Positions 51,880-64,000 of a stretch of DNA of 64,000 nucleotides are shown piece after piece (positions within the stretch are counted from its first letter, which is position 1; each line of letters begins with the position of its first letter). The position numbers and the translations under genes were made by a program. The notes beneath the pieces were generated by a model. The model did no database searches, had not been told where the DNA came from, and saw only the letters and a list, made by a program, of their open reading frames with translations. The DNA comes from Epiperipatus broadwayi. Lineage: Eukaryota; Onychophora; Udeonychophora; Euonychophora; Peripatidae. The stretch covers positions 274,629 to 338,628 of the forward strand of contig JAQFVV010006739.1 in NCBI GenBank assembly GCA_028023455.1, in the 5' to 3' direction.

Positions 51880-52559
51880 ATGCAAATTCCAATTTAGCCT
51901 GTTACTAAATTGCAATAGTGTGCATATAAAGTAACAAAAAAAACATCATCGCATTTTCTTTTAAGGGGGGGGGGGAGCTGTAGGGCATCCAAGCTTAAGC
52001 CCTACATGACCAAGGACCCAAAAGCCTCAGAAGAGTGGGAGTTATGTTTGTTTCTCTCTCTATTCAACTTTGTGTTAGTAAAAGGGATAATATACACCTT
52101 GAATTGTTTAATAGTTATACTTAAAAGTTAGAATTTTAAAGCACATATAAATAGTTGTCTGTAGACACAAACTATTCAATTAATCACTTTTCTGACTTTT
52201 CTTAGTAACCTTCTTTAAAATTAATTTATACTTAATAGATTCTAATATTCTTTCTTTAATAATATTTTGATTCTTATAGTCTTGTTTATGAATTTTCAAT
52301 TTATGGCTTTTTAAATCATTCAGATTATTTTTGATAGGCAGGTTTTATATGTCTGAGTATGGATGAGTGTGTGCCTGTATTTACAAACATAAACCTAAAG
52401 GACATTTACAGATGCATTTAAAGAAAAGATTTTATTTAAATCCATTTCATAATTTCTTTATAAAAAGTTATATTGTTTAAAACAGTTATATTATTTAGGA
52501 TCAATTTATCTTGTTTTGTCTGAAAGAGTTAAGGAGTTTCACTTGACCTTTTAAACAAA

Positions 52560-53440
52560 ATGTCAAAGGTTAATGAGAAGAGACATAAAGGTCAAATTTC
52601 AGACTTCAGAAAAGGAGAGGATTGCTGATAAAATCCAGAGCAAAAAGCTAAATTACCAAGAAAGCTAGACCATTTTTGGGTTTCTTGCTAAACCATAAAT
52701 TTAGAAAAAAATGTCAATTCACAGAAAAGATTAAAAGCAGACCACTACTGGAATGTAGTTATAACTTACCAGGTGTTTTTAGTAACAAAAATATGTGTGA
52801 TGTCATCAGACAAAGCACATATATAAAAGACAAAAAGAAGAAAAAGGGGAGAATAAAGCTGATTTCTTTTCACAAACCAACATTATTTTTTTTATATATT
52901 TGAAAGTTTCTACAGCCTGATGGCAGGCTAGAAAGATATTTTGTTGTGGGATTCCATTGACCTACCAGAAAATCTATGCACATCAGAAGGGTTTAAATCC
53001 CAAATATTTAAAACATCTTATAACTGATTGCCAAATATGAAAGAAGAAACTTATTATTTTACCAGTGCTGTTAAATCCAAATGCTGACAATTACAAATTA
53101 AAATGCTGAAATTGGTGAAACCATGTCATTTTCTGGATTTGAATCAATGCAAAGCAAAATACTAAAATATATAAAAGGCAGAAATATCCATCTGTCTATC
53201 AAAAGTAATTATACACAGAAGAAATGAAGAAACCATTCCAATGATTAAAGGGTTCCTATAGAAGCAAGTTATTTCATCATCACAGTAAAAAAATCGCAAG
53301 ACCAAGCCAAAATAAGACTGTTCCAGTAAACTACTGTAATTGGTAATTCTATGTGTGTTACATATTAGTGAGTGGCTGATTTCAAATTTTAAACTTTCAA
53401 CTGACTTTAAAATCATTGGACTCTTTGAAACTGTGCCTCA
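52560..53440 (+). other. Coding-like decayed stretch, unidentified
   Basis: Composition is richer in G+C than the flanks, and peptides without obvious low complexity appear in shifting frames (for example FLQPDGRLERYF and GFESMQSKILKYIKGRN). A 76-codon plus-strand frame at 52676-52903 and an 85-codon minus frame at 53162-53416 overlap it. I recognise no family. It may be an old transposon or pseudogene. Confidence 0.2.
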
Positions 53441-56400
53441 AAAGTAAAAGATCTGGCAATATGAATTTTAATTATATTTTTATCAGTGACTATTAACAAA
53501 TCTTTTTAATAATAAATCCATTTATCTCTCTCTTTAAATCTTTGAATCTTAAAATGAAAATCAATTAGAGAAGATTTTCAATAATAATAGATATTACACT
53601 ATTGATGTATTGTATTCTTAGATTATTACATGTAATCATTTATGTGTGTATTTTATTTTTATAAAATGTGTTTATGGTGTATTGATTCAAATATTATGAA
53701 ATGTTGGTTTATATTGTATGTCAAAAGGGTTCAATAGTTTTTTTATTCATAATTAGAATTGACACATATACACACATACATAGTAATATAATTATGCTTA
53801 CATGTATATTTGTTGAGGATGAATGTTAAAAATCGGTAGAAATTTAGCATTAGGAGAGATGGATTTTAAAATTAATGATCGGTGGAAAGTCACATAGGTA
53901 CTTTGAAGCTGATTTCTTTAGATTTTCTAATCTCAATAATCTAAGTAATCTTTCTATGCTCATTTCTCTTTTCAATATTATGTTTAAATTCATAAATATT
54001 TAAAATATATCTTATACACAATAGATGAGTATGTGTGTGCATAGAGGTTTATTATTTTTAAAATAAAATGTTTTTTTAGGATATAAGAATCTTATTTATC
54101 CACTATAGAAATAATGTGCCCACATCACACTAGATGATATGAACATTGTGTATGTATCATTAAGGGAAAGGAGGAAGATCTTTGATATTATTACTATTAT
54201 TATTTAAATGTAAATAATTTATCCTTATTAATTATGTAAATTTTATATCAGTATTATTAATGATTAATCAGTAATAAATATTAATTTGTTTTTATTAAAA
54301 GAGGCATATCTTTCTTAAAAGTTAATCATTGTCTTGTGAGATTAATTATGATCATTCATCATCACTGGTGAATATTGTTAAGTCATAATTTAAATATAAT
54401 AATGTTTTAGGTAAATAATCATATGTTGATAAAAGATAAATTTTATATTGTGAGTTAGCTCTAAAACTGTGGCTGGAAGTAACATTATCATCATCATCAT
54501 CTTATTAATCAAGTCTAAATAAATGTGTTTAATGGCCATGTGAATAATGGTTTTCATTGTATTTGTTTATTATTTGTGAGCCATCATATGAGAGAATGAC
54601 TACCGTCAAGATCATCAAATATCACTCAAGGTTTAGTGAATTGCCACCGATAAACCTATAGTGTTTAATATGCGCTTGCAGGATTTATGGAAGTGTTAAA
54701 CATGCAGTTAATAATTTTGTCTGATAATTTAATTGCACAACTAAAGAATCATAAGGATGTTTTGTTTCAGTTTATTTATATGAATACTCACAGACTTATT
54801 TTTATTTGATAAATATATATATTTTCTTTCACTATTGTTAAAATTATATTGCAAGATCTTTAAGAATATACACTTAAAGGAAAGGGGATCAAAAAAGTAT
54901 TAATGTTATTCACCCCAATATTTTAATAATGTAATTATAGTTGAAGAAACAAATAATAAAACAAAGAAAAAGAAATATATTGAAACTTATTTATACTCTT
55001 TCTTTTAGCGAGATGTTATTTACTGTTGAGAACTTTCAAGTAAAAATTATTTATTTTAACAATTTTGTAAATATTGTTTATATCTAAAAAAATATCAAGA
55101 ATAAATTTAAAATGAACTTGATAAAAATTACTTAGGTTTAATTTGATTTCTCAATTACCAAAAATAAAAAATATTTAACATTAGCATATGAATGTGTGTG
55201 TGAATATATACTAATATTGTAAATTTAAATTATTAAAGTCAATATTTTTAGAAGTAAATGAATTATTTAATTTTGCAAGAGTTATATCGATGTATGCAAG
55301 ACCTGAAATTACTTTTAATCTCACTTTATGAAAAAAATATAATAAAGTTAAAGAAAATAAAGATATCAAACAGAATTTAGGTTAACAATAATAATACTGT
55401 ATTGTTGATGCTTTATAGTGGTGGGAATTAGTTATTAAATATATATAGAATAATTGTAAACAATTAAATGCAAAGTCACATCTAGATTTGTATTATGAAA
55501 TCAAACAAATTGTAATATAACCATTATTATTTATAGTTTGACTATATATACTATTAGCTACCCTCATTTATGTGACTCAAGAGAAGTGTTAACAACTGAT
55601 TTAGTTACTTTATTTAGTTTTTGTGGATTGATAATGTAGTCTTACACCATGAGTCCTATGTAAATGGTTTAAGTAATAAATATTGTGTTAATGACAAAAT
55701 TATTTGTTATAAGCAGTTAACTTCACTCTGTTATCCATGCCTTCTTAAATATCTTTTAAGTGCTATTTTGGATGGATTGCATTTGATTAAGGAATTAGAA
55801 CTAGCTTACAGAAATATGTGATGGTTCTATTTGATGAATGTGGTTTATAGGTGTGATCATTTCTTTATAATTTTATCAATTGATTTCACTTGTAAAGTAT
55901 TTTAACAGTAAAAGATTTCAATCGTGATGCAATATGAACACCATTATTAAAAAGACAAATTGATTATTTATGCAGATTAAAACTTTCTAAAGCTGCTACC
56001 ACTACTCTGTGTCAATAATGAGAGAGTTTATTGTTACTTAAGTTCACTTCTAAAGCATTACACTCTAAACTCTTAAACACACACATACACAAGATATATT
56101 CTTAATAATATGTATAATATGTTCATGATATAGTTCAAGTTGCATTAAAGACAACCATATAATTAGTGTTAGAAAAGGGGGGGAATATCATTTAAATTTG
56201 AAAATAATTAGTCAGGAGGAAAAAAGTCATTGAGAAGAAAGTCAAAATCCTCTAAATATTTTAAAATGTTGAACGATCAATTAATGACAGTTTTGCAAAT
56301 AGATTTGCATTGTTTGAATACAACTTTATTTCAGAACAAAAAACCTACATTCACTGCAAGAAAATATGATCAAATCAAAATATTAAACAACAATTCTCAA

Positions 56401-59202
56401 TTAGAAAATTAAAACTGTCTATATTATTTATGTAATTTAATATGAGCCATTTTAATTACTATTTGCTTCAGATTTAGTTAAGAGTTAGGGTGTAAAATGT
56501 ATATTAGAAAAGATAATTTGGAAACAAAAAAAAAAGTAAATAGGTTCAAGCAATTGAGAACATCTTTATATGATCATTCACTAATTTGAAGTGATATATA
56601 TTATAACATTACAGTATAGGTATAAATTGACTATTATATTTAAAAAACTGTAAAAAAAAATATTGGCTTTAATTTTTATAGATAAGCAAATATATTCATT
56701 GCTGTTATTGGTTGTATAGCATAAAATATAGTCAATATCATGTATAAATATTTTCTTATACTAGCATTTTTGAATGGCTTTCCAAGCAAATTTTATTATT
56801 GCAAGTTGTAAAATACATATGGGCTCATATCTTCTTATTATTCTTATTAAGAAATAAAGTTAGCGAACTGGATAGATTAAAAGAAATGTTCACACACATA
56901 AAATAAATAATTTAAAACTAAAATTATAGAATAGAATTATAAATCCAACATTATAACACTAAAATATTTTAATAAGGGATAGAAGAAACAGGTCTTACAT
57001 ATTTATATTTCTTGTGTGTGTGTGAAAGCTTATGTAAGTAGATGTAGTAAAAGATTGGTTTAGTTTACTAGAATATTTATTAAATAATAAATTATTATTT
57101 AAAAGTAAATTTAAATTTGATTGGAATAAATATCTGAGAACTATTAAGTTTTAAGATTTATTTAAACAAATGTTTGAAGAAGGATTTTGAAACCTGAAAA
57201 TAAAAATAAGGTGATCAAAAAAGAATGAAATTATTATTTTTTCCTTTCTTCATTTTTAAATGGTGTTTTTAAAGTTTTACCACCTTGTTTCAAAAATCTT
57301 AACTCTAACCCAATATTTCATAAATAAATGGAAAAACCCCAATTTATGTTGGAGAATATTCTGTAATTCAGATGTCATATGATAACTGGTGTAAAACCTG
57401 AAGTTTGGAAAATCCAGACAGTCTCCACAAATTCTTGTTGCCATCAGAACCTCAGGTTCAAATTTTTAAATAGCCACTTTGTTTGTCATCTACATAAATA
57501 GATAAGTTAATTAGTTTAGGCATTTGCCTTTACTAGACAAATGTCTTCTTCTTATCATTTTAGGAGAAACATGAACAACAATAGATAAACCCCAAACCAT
57601 CATTGATTAATTTATTAATTCTTTATTTCAAGAAATCTCACTTATTATAGTCAACTGTTAGTGGGAAAATGGACAAATTGATTTATGAAATGCTGTCTCT
57701 CTAATTCAACAATAAATTGGTGATTTTTTTCAATTGAAAGTAATGGTAAATGGATGATATATTTTGAAAAAATATATTTATTAATTCCATGTAAGTTACT
57801 AATGTTTATTTTTCAAAAATATGGTAAAATAATTGTTCCTTTACTTTAAGAAAAGTGCATATAAGACTCAATAGTATACATTTATCTTACCTTTAATTAT
57901 GAAAGAAAACATTTTTTTAAATAATATTTTTTTTAAACTCAAATATGCCACCATATAATAGCAAAAAAAAAAATTTGCATTATGAAAGATACAATCAGAA
58001 TTCCTGACATCATGGATTAAAGATCTATAAATAAATGAATTAATTTTATAACTCAACTTAAAAAGAAATAAACACTAATTTTTTGGATAAAATTATGTCT
58101 GTTCAAATGAATTAAATTGAAGAGTGGAATAAACTGAAATGACTAAAAATTTGTATCCAGTGCTTAAGGAATCACATTAAATATTTAAATACAATTCAAT
58201 GGATAATGAATTATAAAGCTAAATGTTTAAATGTCACTTCTGAATTGTAGATTACCAAAGCAAATAGAAAATATGATAAATGTCCAAGTAATAAGCAATC
58301 TTAAAAATGGATTAATATGTAGAATATAAATTATTCTGGATTAACAAGTATGCTAAGTGAAATTTACTAAACTTTATGCTGTTTCCAGAAAGGATGATAT
58401 TACAAAAATGAAATTAATTGTGCAATAAATTGGGTGGATTATATAATGCAGTTTTTATCAATGACTTTCTTATTTAGTTAGTATTATAATAGTTATTAAT
58501 GCAATAAAGTTTTATCAAATAATACTATGATTATATACAGATAATATTTTTATGTAATATTATTATTGTTAAAGAAACATTGTCACTGCATATTCATAAT
58601 ATAAAGGTCTTATTTAAGATATTAGCTTAGTCATAAAATCTATTTTGAATTAAATACACATTATTTTATTAATGCTATCTGAAATATAAAAGTATAGGAT
58701 AGAATAGTGTACATAAAATCTCTTTTACATTGTCATATCCTAGATTGCATAAACACACTTGATATCCATGCATTCATTTTCTTATTTTATATAACCTTGA
58801 GATAAATCATTAATCAACTTTATTGAGTAACTCTTAATTAATGCCTTAGTAAGAAACCATATATTTGCCAAAGACTTTATTATTAAAATATAATAAGACT
58901 AAAAGTACACATATTATTGAATAACCCTAAGAAATTTATTTATTATTTCAATCAATGTAAATCTGTCATCAAGATATAGAATAGTTTAACTTATGTGGAA
59001 ATAAATAAAACTTGTATGTATAGTAATTGAAAGTCAAATGAGGGATAATAGACACATTTTTTCTCTACATTATTGATCTCAGCCTTCTCAACTGGCATTC
59101 TCTATCTTATTAACACCAAGATCATGACCAGTCCTCATCTTTCTCTGGTTTTAAATTTGTCATGTCTCAACTTATACAACAACCAGTTCATCTTTGGTTT
59201 CA
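53441..59202. other. AT-rich DNA, little recognised
   Basis: No element identified. Near 54577-54660 a short plus-strand frame (YERMTTVKIIKYHS, FSELPPINL) is less AT-rich, and at 55618-55821 a frame follows a pyrimidine-rich tttag; both could be exons but lack any recognisable domain. Confidence 0.4.
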
Positions 59203-59326
59203 ATATATATATATATATTAGAATTAAACTTGATTTTATATATATATATATTAGAATTAAACTTGATTTTATATATATATGTATTAAAATTAAGCTTGAT
59301 TTTATCTACAGATATATATATATATC
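59203..59326 (+). repeat. 33-bp minisatellite
   Basis: Three units of a (TA)n spacer plus ttagaattaaacttgatttt, starting at about 59218, 59251 and 59284. A fourth isolated unit follows the PLE-A copy at 60905. Confidence 0.8.
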
Positions 59327-60045
59327 GAATTAAATGTTTCTATGGATTGTTATTATAATAATGAAAAAAAAATGAAGAGATAATATTCATGAAATAGAAA
59401 TAAACTTTAACCTTTGATGTTACCAAGGAATAATCAAATATTCTAATTGACAATTCCTGATGGTAAGCAAAGATTTTATCTATATATATTGAACTGAATG
59501 TTTCTAGGAATTGTTATTATAATAATGAAAAGAAATAAAGAGATAATATCCATGAAATAGAGATAAGACCTTAACCTTTGATGTTATCAATGAATTCAAT
59601 TGCTCTGATAGTTCTTGAGGGTAAACAAAGATTAAAGTTTATCTCTATTTCATGAATATTAACTTCTCATTTCTGTTCATTATTATAATAATAATCATAG
59701 AAACATTTAATTCAATATATATACCTCTGGAGAAATTAAAACTATTATATGCAAATGTCAAAAAAGATACTATTCTTTTACATTTTCACACCTATAAAAA
59801 TAGTTTTTTGGGTTTAGATTCATATAAGAACTTGGGTTTAAAGTAAAAGAGGACCCCTTTTACTTCAACAAACAACTCCCCCCCCCACCTAAACAAAAAA
59901 GCTATTATAGATTTATGAGAAAAACTTGCTTAGCCTCAGAAATTGTCAATTAGTAGTAATTGATAATTTCTTGATAATATCAAAGGTTAAAGTTTATCAT
60001 TATTACATGGATATTATTTCCTCATTTCTATTCATTATATATATA
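59327..60045. repeat. 164-bp tandem repeat with inverted partial copies
   Basis: Two direct units start at 59327 and 59491 (gaaytRaatgtttct...). A reverse-complement partial copy lies at about 59634-59722 and another at about 59979-60040. Between them, 59723-59978 is unassigned and holds a C8-9 run near 59879. It is non-coding. Confidence 0.65.
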
Positions 60046-60483
60046 AATATTAAAAACCTAAAGCTAAATTAATCAATAAATAATCAAAATTACCCCAAAT
60101 TCACAACTCAATCAGATTAACCAAGATAATAAACTCTTAAAACCCTATGAATGGTTTCACTGCTACAAGCAGACTTCTCAAGTGGAAAAAACTACAAAAT
60201 AGCAATATATTTACATTAAACATTACCCACAATTCCACTTACACCCAAGTTAATTGCTTCTGAATCATAAATTTTTATTAATAAAGATTTTTTAATTCTT
60301 CGTTTTATTTCTCTCAAAGAAGACAACCTTAGCTTCATCAAAATTAATAGTGTGGCCTGTATCTTTTTCATGGAGATATAAAGCAGAATTAAGATATTTA
60401 TTTCTAACATGATTTTTATGTATCTTTATTCTTTCATTTAAGCTCAAACTACTCTTACCTATATATATCTTCTTACAAAAACA
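60046..60483 (-). pseudogene. PLE family A fragment, inverted partner 1
   Basis: On the minus strand it begins in the GIY-YIG domain (FCKK, then YIGKSSLSLNERIKIHK), continues through HEKDTGHTINFDEAKVVFFE, then a frameshift near FERN separates the following RRIKKSLLIKIYDSEAI, and ends with the family-A 3' UTR including the hammerhead-like block at 60152-60181. It is joined at 60483/60484 to an oppositely oriented copy. Confidence 0.75.
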
Positions 60484-60895
60484 AAAACATAGAAGTAAGG
60501 TTAGAAATAAATATCTTATTTCTGCTTTATATATTCATAAAAAAGGTACAGACCACTCTCTTAATTTTGTTAAAGCTAAGGCTATTTTCTTTGAGAGGAA
60601 TGAAATAAAAAAAAGAATTAAATAATTTTTATTAATAAAAATTTATGATTCTGAAGCAATTAACTTATTTAAAGTTATTTTAATATTAAGGATATATGAG
60701 AAGTGGAATTGTGGCTAATGTTTACTTTAAATATGTTGCTATTCTGTAGTTCTTTACACTTGAGAAGTATGCTTGTAGCAGTGAAACCATTGGTAGGGTT
60801 TTAGAGTTTATTTTCTTGGCTAGTCTGATTGAGTTGGGAATTTGGGAGTAATTTATATATTGACTAGTTTAGCTGTATGCTTTTAATATTCACAT
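60484..60895 (+). pseudogene. PLE family A fragment, inverted partner 2
   Basis: The plus strand reads SKVRNKYLISALYIHKKG, then FFERNEIKKRIK followed by a stop, then LIKIYDSEAINLFK and the 3' UTR with the hammerhead-like block at about 60759-60790. It starts further into the domain than its partner, so the two were truncated at different points before being joined head to head. Confidence 0.75.
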
Positions 60896-60959
60896 ATATA
60901 TATATTAGAATTAAACTTGATTAGATTGCTTTTGATTGAAAATAACAACATTAAAAGAA

Positions 60960-61385
60960 AATATGCTTAAGAGTTTGAAAAGTAAGGTTTTTAATAAATG
61001 TTTTTTCCCAGGTGTTATTTAAGGATCTGAGACTTGGATACTTAACAGAAAAGTAATACAGAGATTTCAAACGAATCAACAAAACATGGAGGGATGCATC
61101 TTAGGAGTAACAAGAAGAGATAGAAAATGAAATGCATGAAAGTGGGAACAAACAGGTGTTAGGAACTTGGGTTAGACATATTGCTAGAAGATAATAGATA
61201 GACATTCGAAATCTTAAAGTGGATTCCATGAGATTATAAAAAAACCTATAAAGAGACCACACATGAGATGAATTAGTGAAATAAGGAAGTGTGCTGGATA
61301 ATTTGAAGAAGAGAGGCTAGAGATTGAAGAAGATGGTTTAAAATTGGAGAGACTTTCATCCTGAAATAATATAGATGGAAATATT
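60960..61385 (+). pseudogene. RTE-like LINE, C-terminal fragment
   Basis: The translation has LKSLKSKVFNKC, GSETWILNRKVIQRFQ, MEGCILGVTRRDRK, a DNR..FEILKWIP stretch, RPHMR and SEIRKC. This is the usual order in the C-terminal part of RTE-type reverse transcriptases. Several stops and frameshifts occur. The same family is present at 28.8-31.9 and 62.4-62.6 kb. It begins directly after the PLE-A and minisatellite unit. Confidence 0.7.
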
Positions 61386-62394
61386 TAATGTGTGGAGTTA
61401 TTCATATACAATTACTTGATTAGAAAGCTTTTATTTAGAAAAGTAGCCAATCAAGATTAACTACCCAAGCTAAGACTGAAAGTAAAATTGTCACTTTGAC
61501 ATTAATAAATAATAAAGAATGCAAATTAAAGGAAAAAAAAAAATCTATCACAGAAAAAATAAGATTTTGTTTGTAAACCTGAAATCTAAGGATGGGAGAG
61601 GGAAAAAATGTGCATTAAGTAAGATATAACATTGCAAAGTGAAATTTTATTTTTTTAACACATTAGAAAAGATATGTGTTTAAGTACAAAATTATTTCTA
61701 TCTTTAGTCAAATGCATTTTCCTTGAGCATTCATCTTATTACCCATTCTGGCTCATATGATTTTTACATTTTTTCAAAGTAAGATTTATACAAGACACCC
61801 TTAACTAAAATTGGTTTACCATATGATCACTAGGTGTTGGAATTGCAGAAGAAGAGAGAAGCTGCAAGTTTTTAATGTTTATCTTATTTTTAAGGCAACT
61901 TTTGATAACTCAATTGGATGCCATTAGGTTCTATCAGAACTTGAAATATAATTGAAATTTAATCTAAATCCTAATTTAATTGGACATGCACTCATCTATT
62001 TCGAGTTTTCTTAAGATGATGAATGAAGATTGTAGCCAATATATTTTCCTTCTATGCTATAAAATAAATGAACAATAAAATTAATACCTTTGAAGGCCTC
62101 TTCTTACCTTTCCTTTATTCCATTACACAAACAAATTATTTCCAGCATAGAATAGGAGGTCATGAATCTCTCTCTGATCTGTGGTTTTGAAAGATAAAAA
62201 TTTTGTATATAACAAAATCAGCTTAAAAAGTATTAAAAAAAAATCAAAATGCTAAGCAAAACATCTAAATGAAGTTAATTTTACAATGTATTAAATGTGA
62301 TGATAAGAAAAATAATCCCTTTATAAAATTAGTATGTGACCTATTATTTTATTTTAGACAAGAGAACATTCTTATCTCAAATTACTTTATTTTC
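61386..62394. other. AT-rich DNA, nothing recognised
   Basis: No element recognised. Confidence 0.45.
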
Positions 62395-62610
62395 CTACTT
62401 TCATTACCATCATTTTCAACTATTATTGATCCACTTCAGGATGAAGGTCTCTACAAGTTCAATCCATCTTTTCTGATCTCTAGCCTCTTTTCTCTACATC
62501 ACCCCATCACACTTTTTTATTTCATCCATCCACCTCACATGTGATCTTTTTCTAGGTCTTTTACAATCCAGACTAAAATTTCAACTGTCCATCTACTGTG
62601 ATCCAACTTT
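62395..62610 (-). pseudogene. RTE-like LINE, terminal fragment
   Basis: The minus strand gives RWMDEIKKC, KEARDQKRWIELVETFILKW with frame changes, aligned to the end of the family at 61.0-61.4 kb. The plus-strand version (ccacttcaggatgaaggtct) is a familiar antisense signature of RTE-type 3' ends. It is the C-terminal tail only. Confidence 0.7.
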
Positions 62611-62910
62611 ACTGGTATATATAAGAACAAACTAAAAATTAAAGCTTATAATGGAGTTTTAAAATTGAGATGATAAAATAAATAATGTTAAGAGAATAAA
62701 AAATAATAATAACTGCCACTGATGATGATTACATAAGTGCATATATTATGGTTATTTAGCAAGAGAATCATTTACTAATTCCAATATAACAATGGCAAAA
62801 GATCTATTATTTTTAACATTTAAATTTATCTTCTGGAAATTTGGAATTTTCAAATCATATCGTATTTCTAAAAACATTTCAAATACTGTCATATTATTCA
62901 AAGAAGATGC

Positions 62911-63027
62911 TCTGCATGATTTGGTATGGTGGTAGGTAGAGTGGAAAATTCTGGGGCTCAAGAGATCATAACCCAATTCTGTCACTTTTGGTGCATTTGG
63001 AGTGATAAAATCATTTGATTAATTATT
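62911..63027 (+). mobile_element. SINE-2, with 16-bp target-site duplication
   Basis: It is flanked by identical tattcaaagaagatgc at 62895-62910 and 63028-63043. The body has ggtggtaggtagagtgg, ggggctcaagagatcataa and cttttggtgcatttgg, a diverged SINE-2. The clean duplication sets its length at 117 bp. Confidence 0.8.
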
Positions 63028-63079
63028 TATTCAAAGAAGATGCATTTTACTATGTTCTAAAAGTAATATAAATAAACAT

Positions 63080-63474
63080 TAAAAGCATAAAGTTAAACTA
63101 GTCAATTGTTAAAGTTAAACTAGTCAATAAATAATAAAAATTATCCCAAATCCAAAACTCAAACAAACTAGGCAAGAAAATAAAATCTACAACACAACCA
63201 ATGGTTTCACTCCTACAAGCAGACTTTTCAAGTGTAAAGAACTACAAAACAACAACATATTTATATTAAACATTACCCATAATTCCATTTACTTTCCATC
63301 CACCCTTAATATTAAAACAACTTTTAAATAAGTTAATTGCTTCAGAATCATAAATTTTTAATAATAAAGATTTTTTAATTCTTCTTTTTCTTTAATTTCT
63401 CTCAAAAGAGACAACCTTCTCTTCCTCAAAATTAATAGTGTGGCCTATATCTTTTTCATGGACATATAAAGCAG
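63080..63474 (-). pseudogene. PLE family A fragment, inverted partner 3
   Basis: The minus strand reads SALYVHEKDIGHTINFEEEK, FERN followed by a stop, then RRIKKSLLLKIYDSEAINLF and a C-terminal NIKGGWKVNG. The 3' UTR includes the hammerhead-like block at 63202-63232. The terminal block (actagtttaacttt) is tandemly duplicated at 63087-63127. Confidence 0.75.
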
Positions 63475-63720
63475 AGTAGTTTGAGCTTAAATGAAAGAAT
63501 CAAGGTATATAAAAGTAGGGTTAGAAATAAATATCATAGTTCTGCTTTGTATGTCCATGAAAAAAATACAGACCACACTATTAATTTTGAGAAAGCTAAG
63601 ATTGTCTTTTTTGAGAGAAATGAAATAAAAAGAAGAATTAAAGAATCTTTATTATTACAAATTTATGATTCTGAAGCAATTAACTTATTTAAAAATTGTT
63701 TTAATATTAAGGGTGGATGA
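63475..63720 (+). CDS. PLE family A GIY-YIG fragment, open frame
   Basis: An uninterrupted frame reads LSLNERIKVYKSR, SALYVHEKNTDHTINFEK, FFERNEIKRRIKESLLL, YDSEAINLF, and stops at 63718-63720. Relative to the copy at 1-411 it lacks the YIG strand (truncated at the inverted junction) and ends about a dozen residues early because a TGG codon is TGA here. It cannot encode a working nuclease. Confidence 0.75.
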   Translation, partial: SSLSLNERIKVYKSRVRNKYHSSALYVHEKNTDHTINFEKAKIVFFERNEIKRRIKESLLLQIYDSEAINLFKNCFNIKGG

Positions 63721-63865
63721 GAAGTAAATGGAATTTTGGTCAATGTTTAATATAAATATGTTGTTGTTTTGTAATTCTTTACACTTGAAAAGTCTGCTTG
63801 TAGGAGTAAAACATTTCTTGGCTAGTTTGGTTGGGTTTTGGATTTGAGGTAATTTTGATATATAT
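63721..63865 (+). mobile_element. PLE family A 3' UTR, truncated
   Basis: Contains the hammerhead-like block cttgaaaagtctgcttg at 63784 with a further decayed GTAAAAC. It stops short of the family terminal block; an AAAG repeat and AT-rich DNA follow to the window end with nothing else recognised. Confidence 0.65.
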
Positions 63866-64000
63866 AAAAGAAAGAAAGAAAACCCCTTTATTTTACTATA
63901 GAAATTTTACATTGTAACTTTTATATTATTAATAATTAAAATGCAATTTAAATAAATATTTCTCAATAAAATACTTTGGTGATTTCTTTTAAAACATCCA

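Noticed and set aside
55618-55821. Plus-strand frame after a pyrimidine-rich tttag
   Set aside because: It could be an exon, but there is no ATG start, no clear donor and no recognisable domain; too weak to annotate.

Overview
This window looks like gene-poor, repeat-dense animal nuclear DNA. It is very AT-rich (about a quarter G+C by eye) and CpG-poor over most of its length. It carries long (ATT)n, (TA)n and (TATC)n microsatellites, tRNA-derived SINEs with AAT/ATT tails, decayed non-LTR retrotransposons, a decayed ZBED5-like hAT transposon, and GIY-YIG endonuclease fragments typical of Penelope-like elements (PLEs). That set points to a metazoan. I cannot name the phylum. No complete host gene is visible; a few short exon-like stretches (near 17.8, 34.8, 52.6 and 54.6 kb) are noted at low confidence.

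The main signal is a set of interspersed elements built as inverted (foldback) dimers, several of which contain a hammerhead-ribozyme-like motif. Four architectures show it. (1) PLE family A: GIY-YIG fragments at 1-602, 60046-60895 and 63080-63865, the last two being head-to-head inverted pairs. (2) A second PLE family at 46388-47175, whose 3' end is mirrored on both sides of its GIY-YIG frame. (3) Foldback family B, at 1055-1164, 28902-29213 and 50398-51034. (4) Non-coding families C (25537-26534, 33720-34181; also with tRNA-like box B sequence) and D (44919-45915; two 399-bp arms that look nearly identical, containing a 417-bp tandem unit). In families B, C and D the motif reads CTGANGN, a short stem-loop II, (G/A)AAA, a very short near-palindromic stem III, an NTH cleavage triplet, and a stem I interrupted by an internal loop. 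Individual copies carry core mutations, so this is a sequence-pattern inference, not shown activity. PLEs and small retrozymes carrying hammerheads are known in animals; the density, inverted packaging and apparent kinship between families here are the points worth following.

Layout. 0-1.2 kb: PLE-A, a hairpin element, a truncated B copy joined to SINE-1. 1.2-8.4 kb: AT-rich, with a SINE-in-SINE nest near 5.2 kb. 8.4-10.7 kb: hAT relic on the minus strand. 10.7-16.8 kb: AT-rich with an (ATT)n tract. 16.8-19.3 kb: LINE relic, a candidate terminal exon and a CpG-retaining segment. 19.9-26.5 kb: inverted elements, SINEs, family C. 28.8-32 kb: an RTE-like LINE on the minus strand carrying two nested hairpin insertions. 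33.7-34.2 kb: second C copy. 34.2-44.9 kb: mostly featureless AT-rich DNA with two SINEs that have target-site duplications. 44.9-47.2 kb: three consecutive inverted elements (D, a small hairpin, PLE2). 47.7-52 kb: SINEs, giant microsatellites and B copy 3. 52-59 kb: little recognised. 59.2-63.9 kb: tandem repeats, two PLE-A inverted pairs, two RTE-like fragments and a SINE-2 with a 16-bp target-site duplication.

Nothing here forms an operon or pathway. The elements relate through parasitism: non-autonomous elements that plausibly rely on PLE or LINE machinery, nested into one another and into AT-rich targets.
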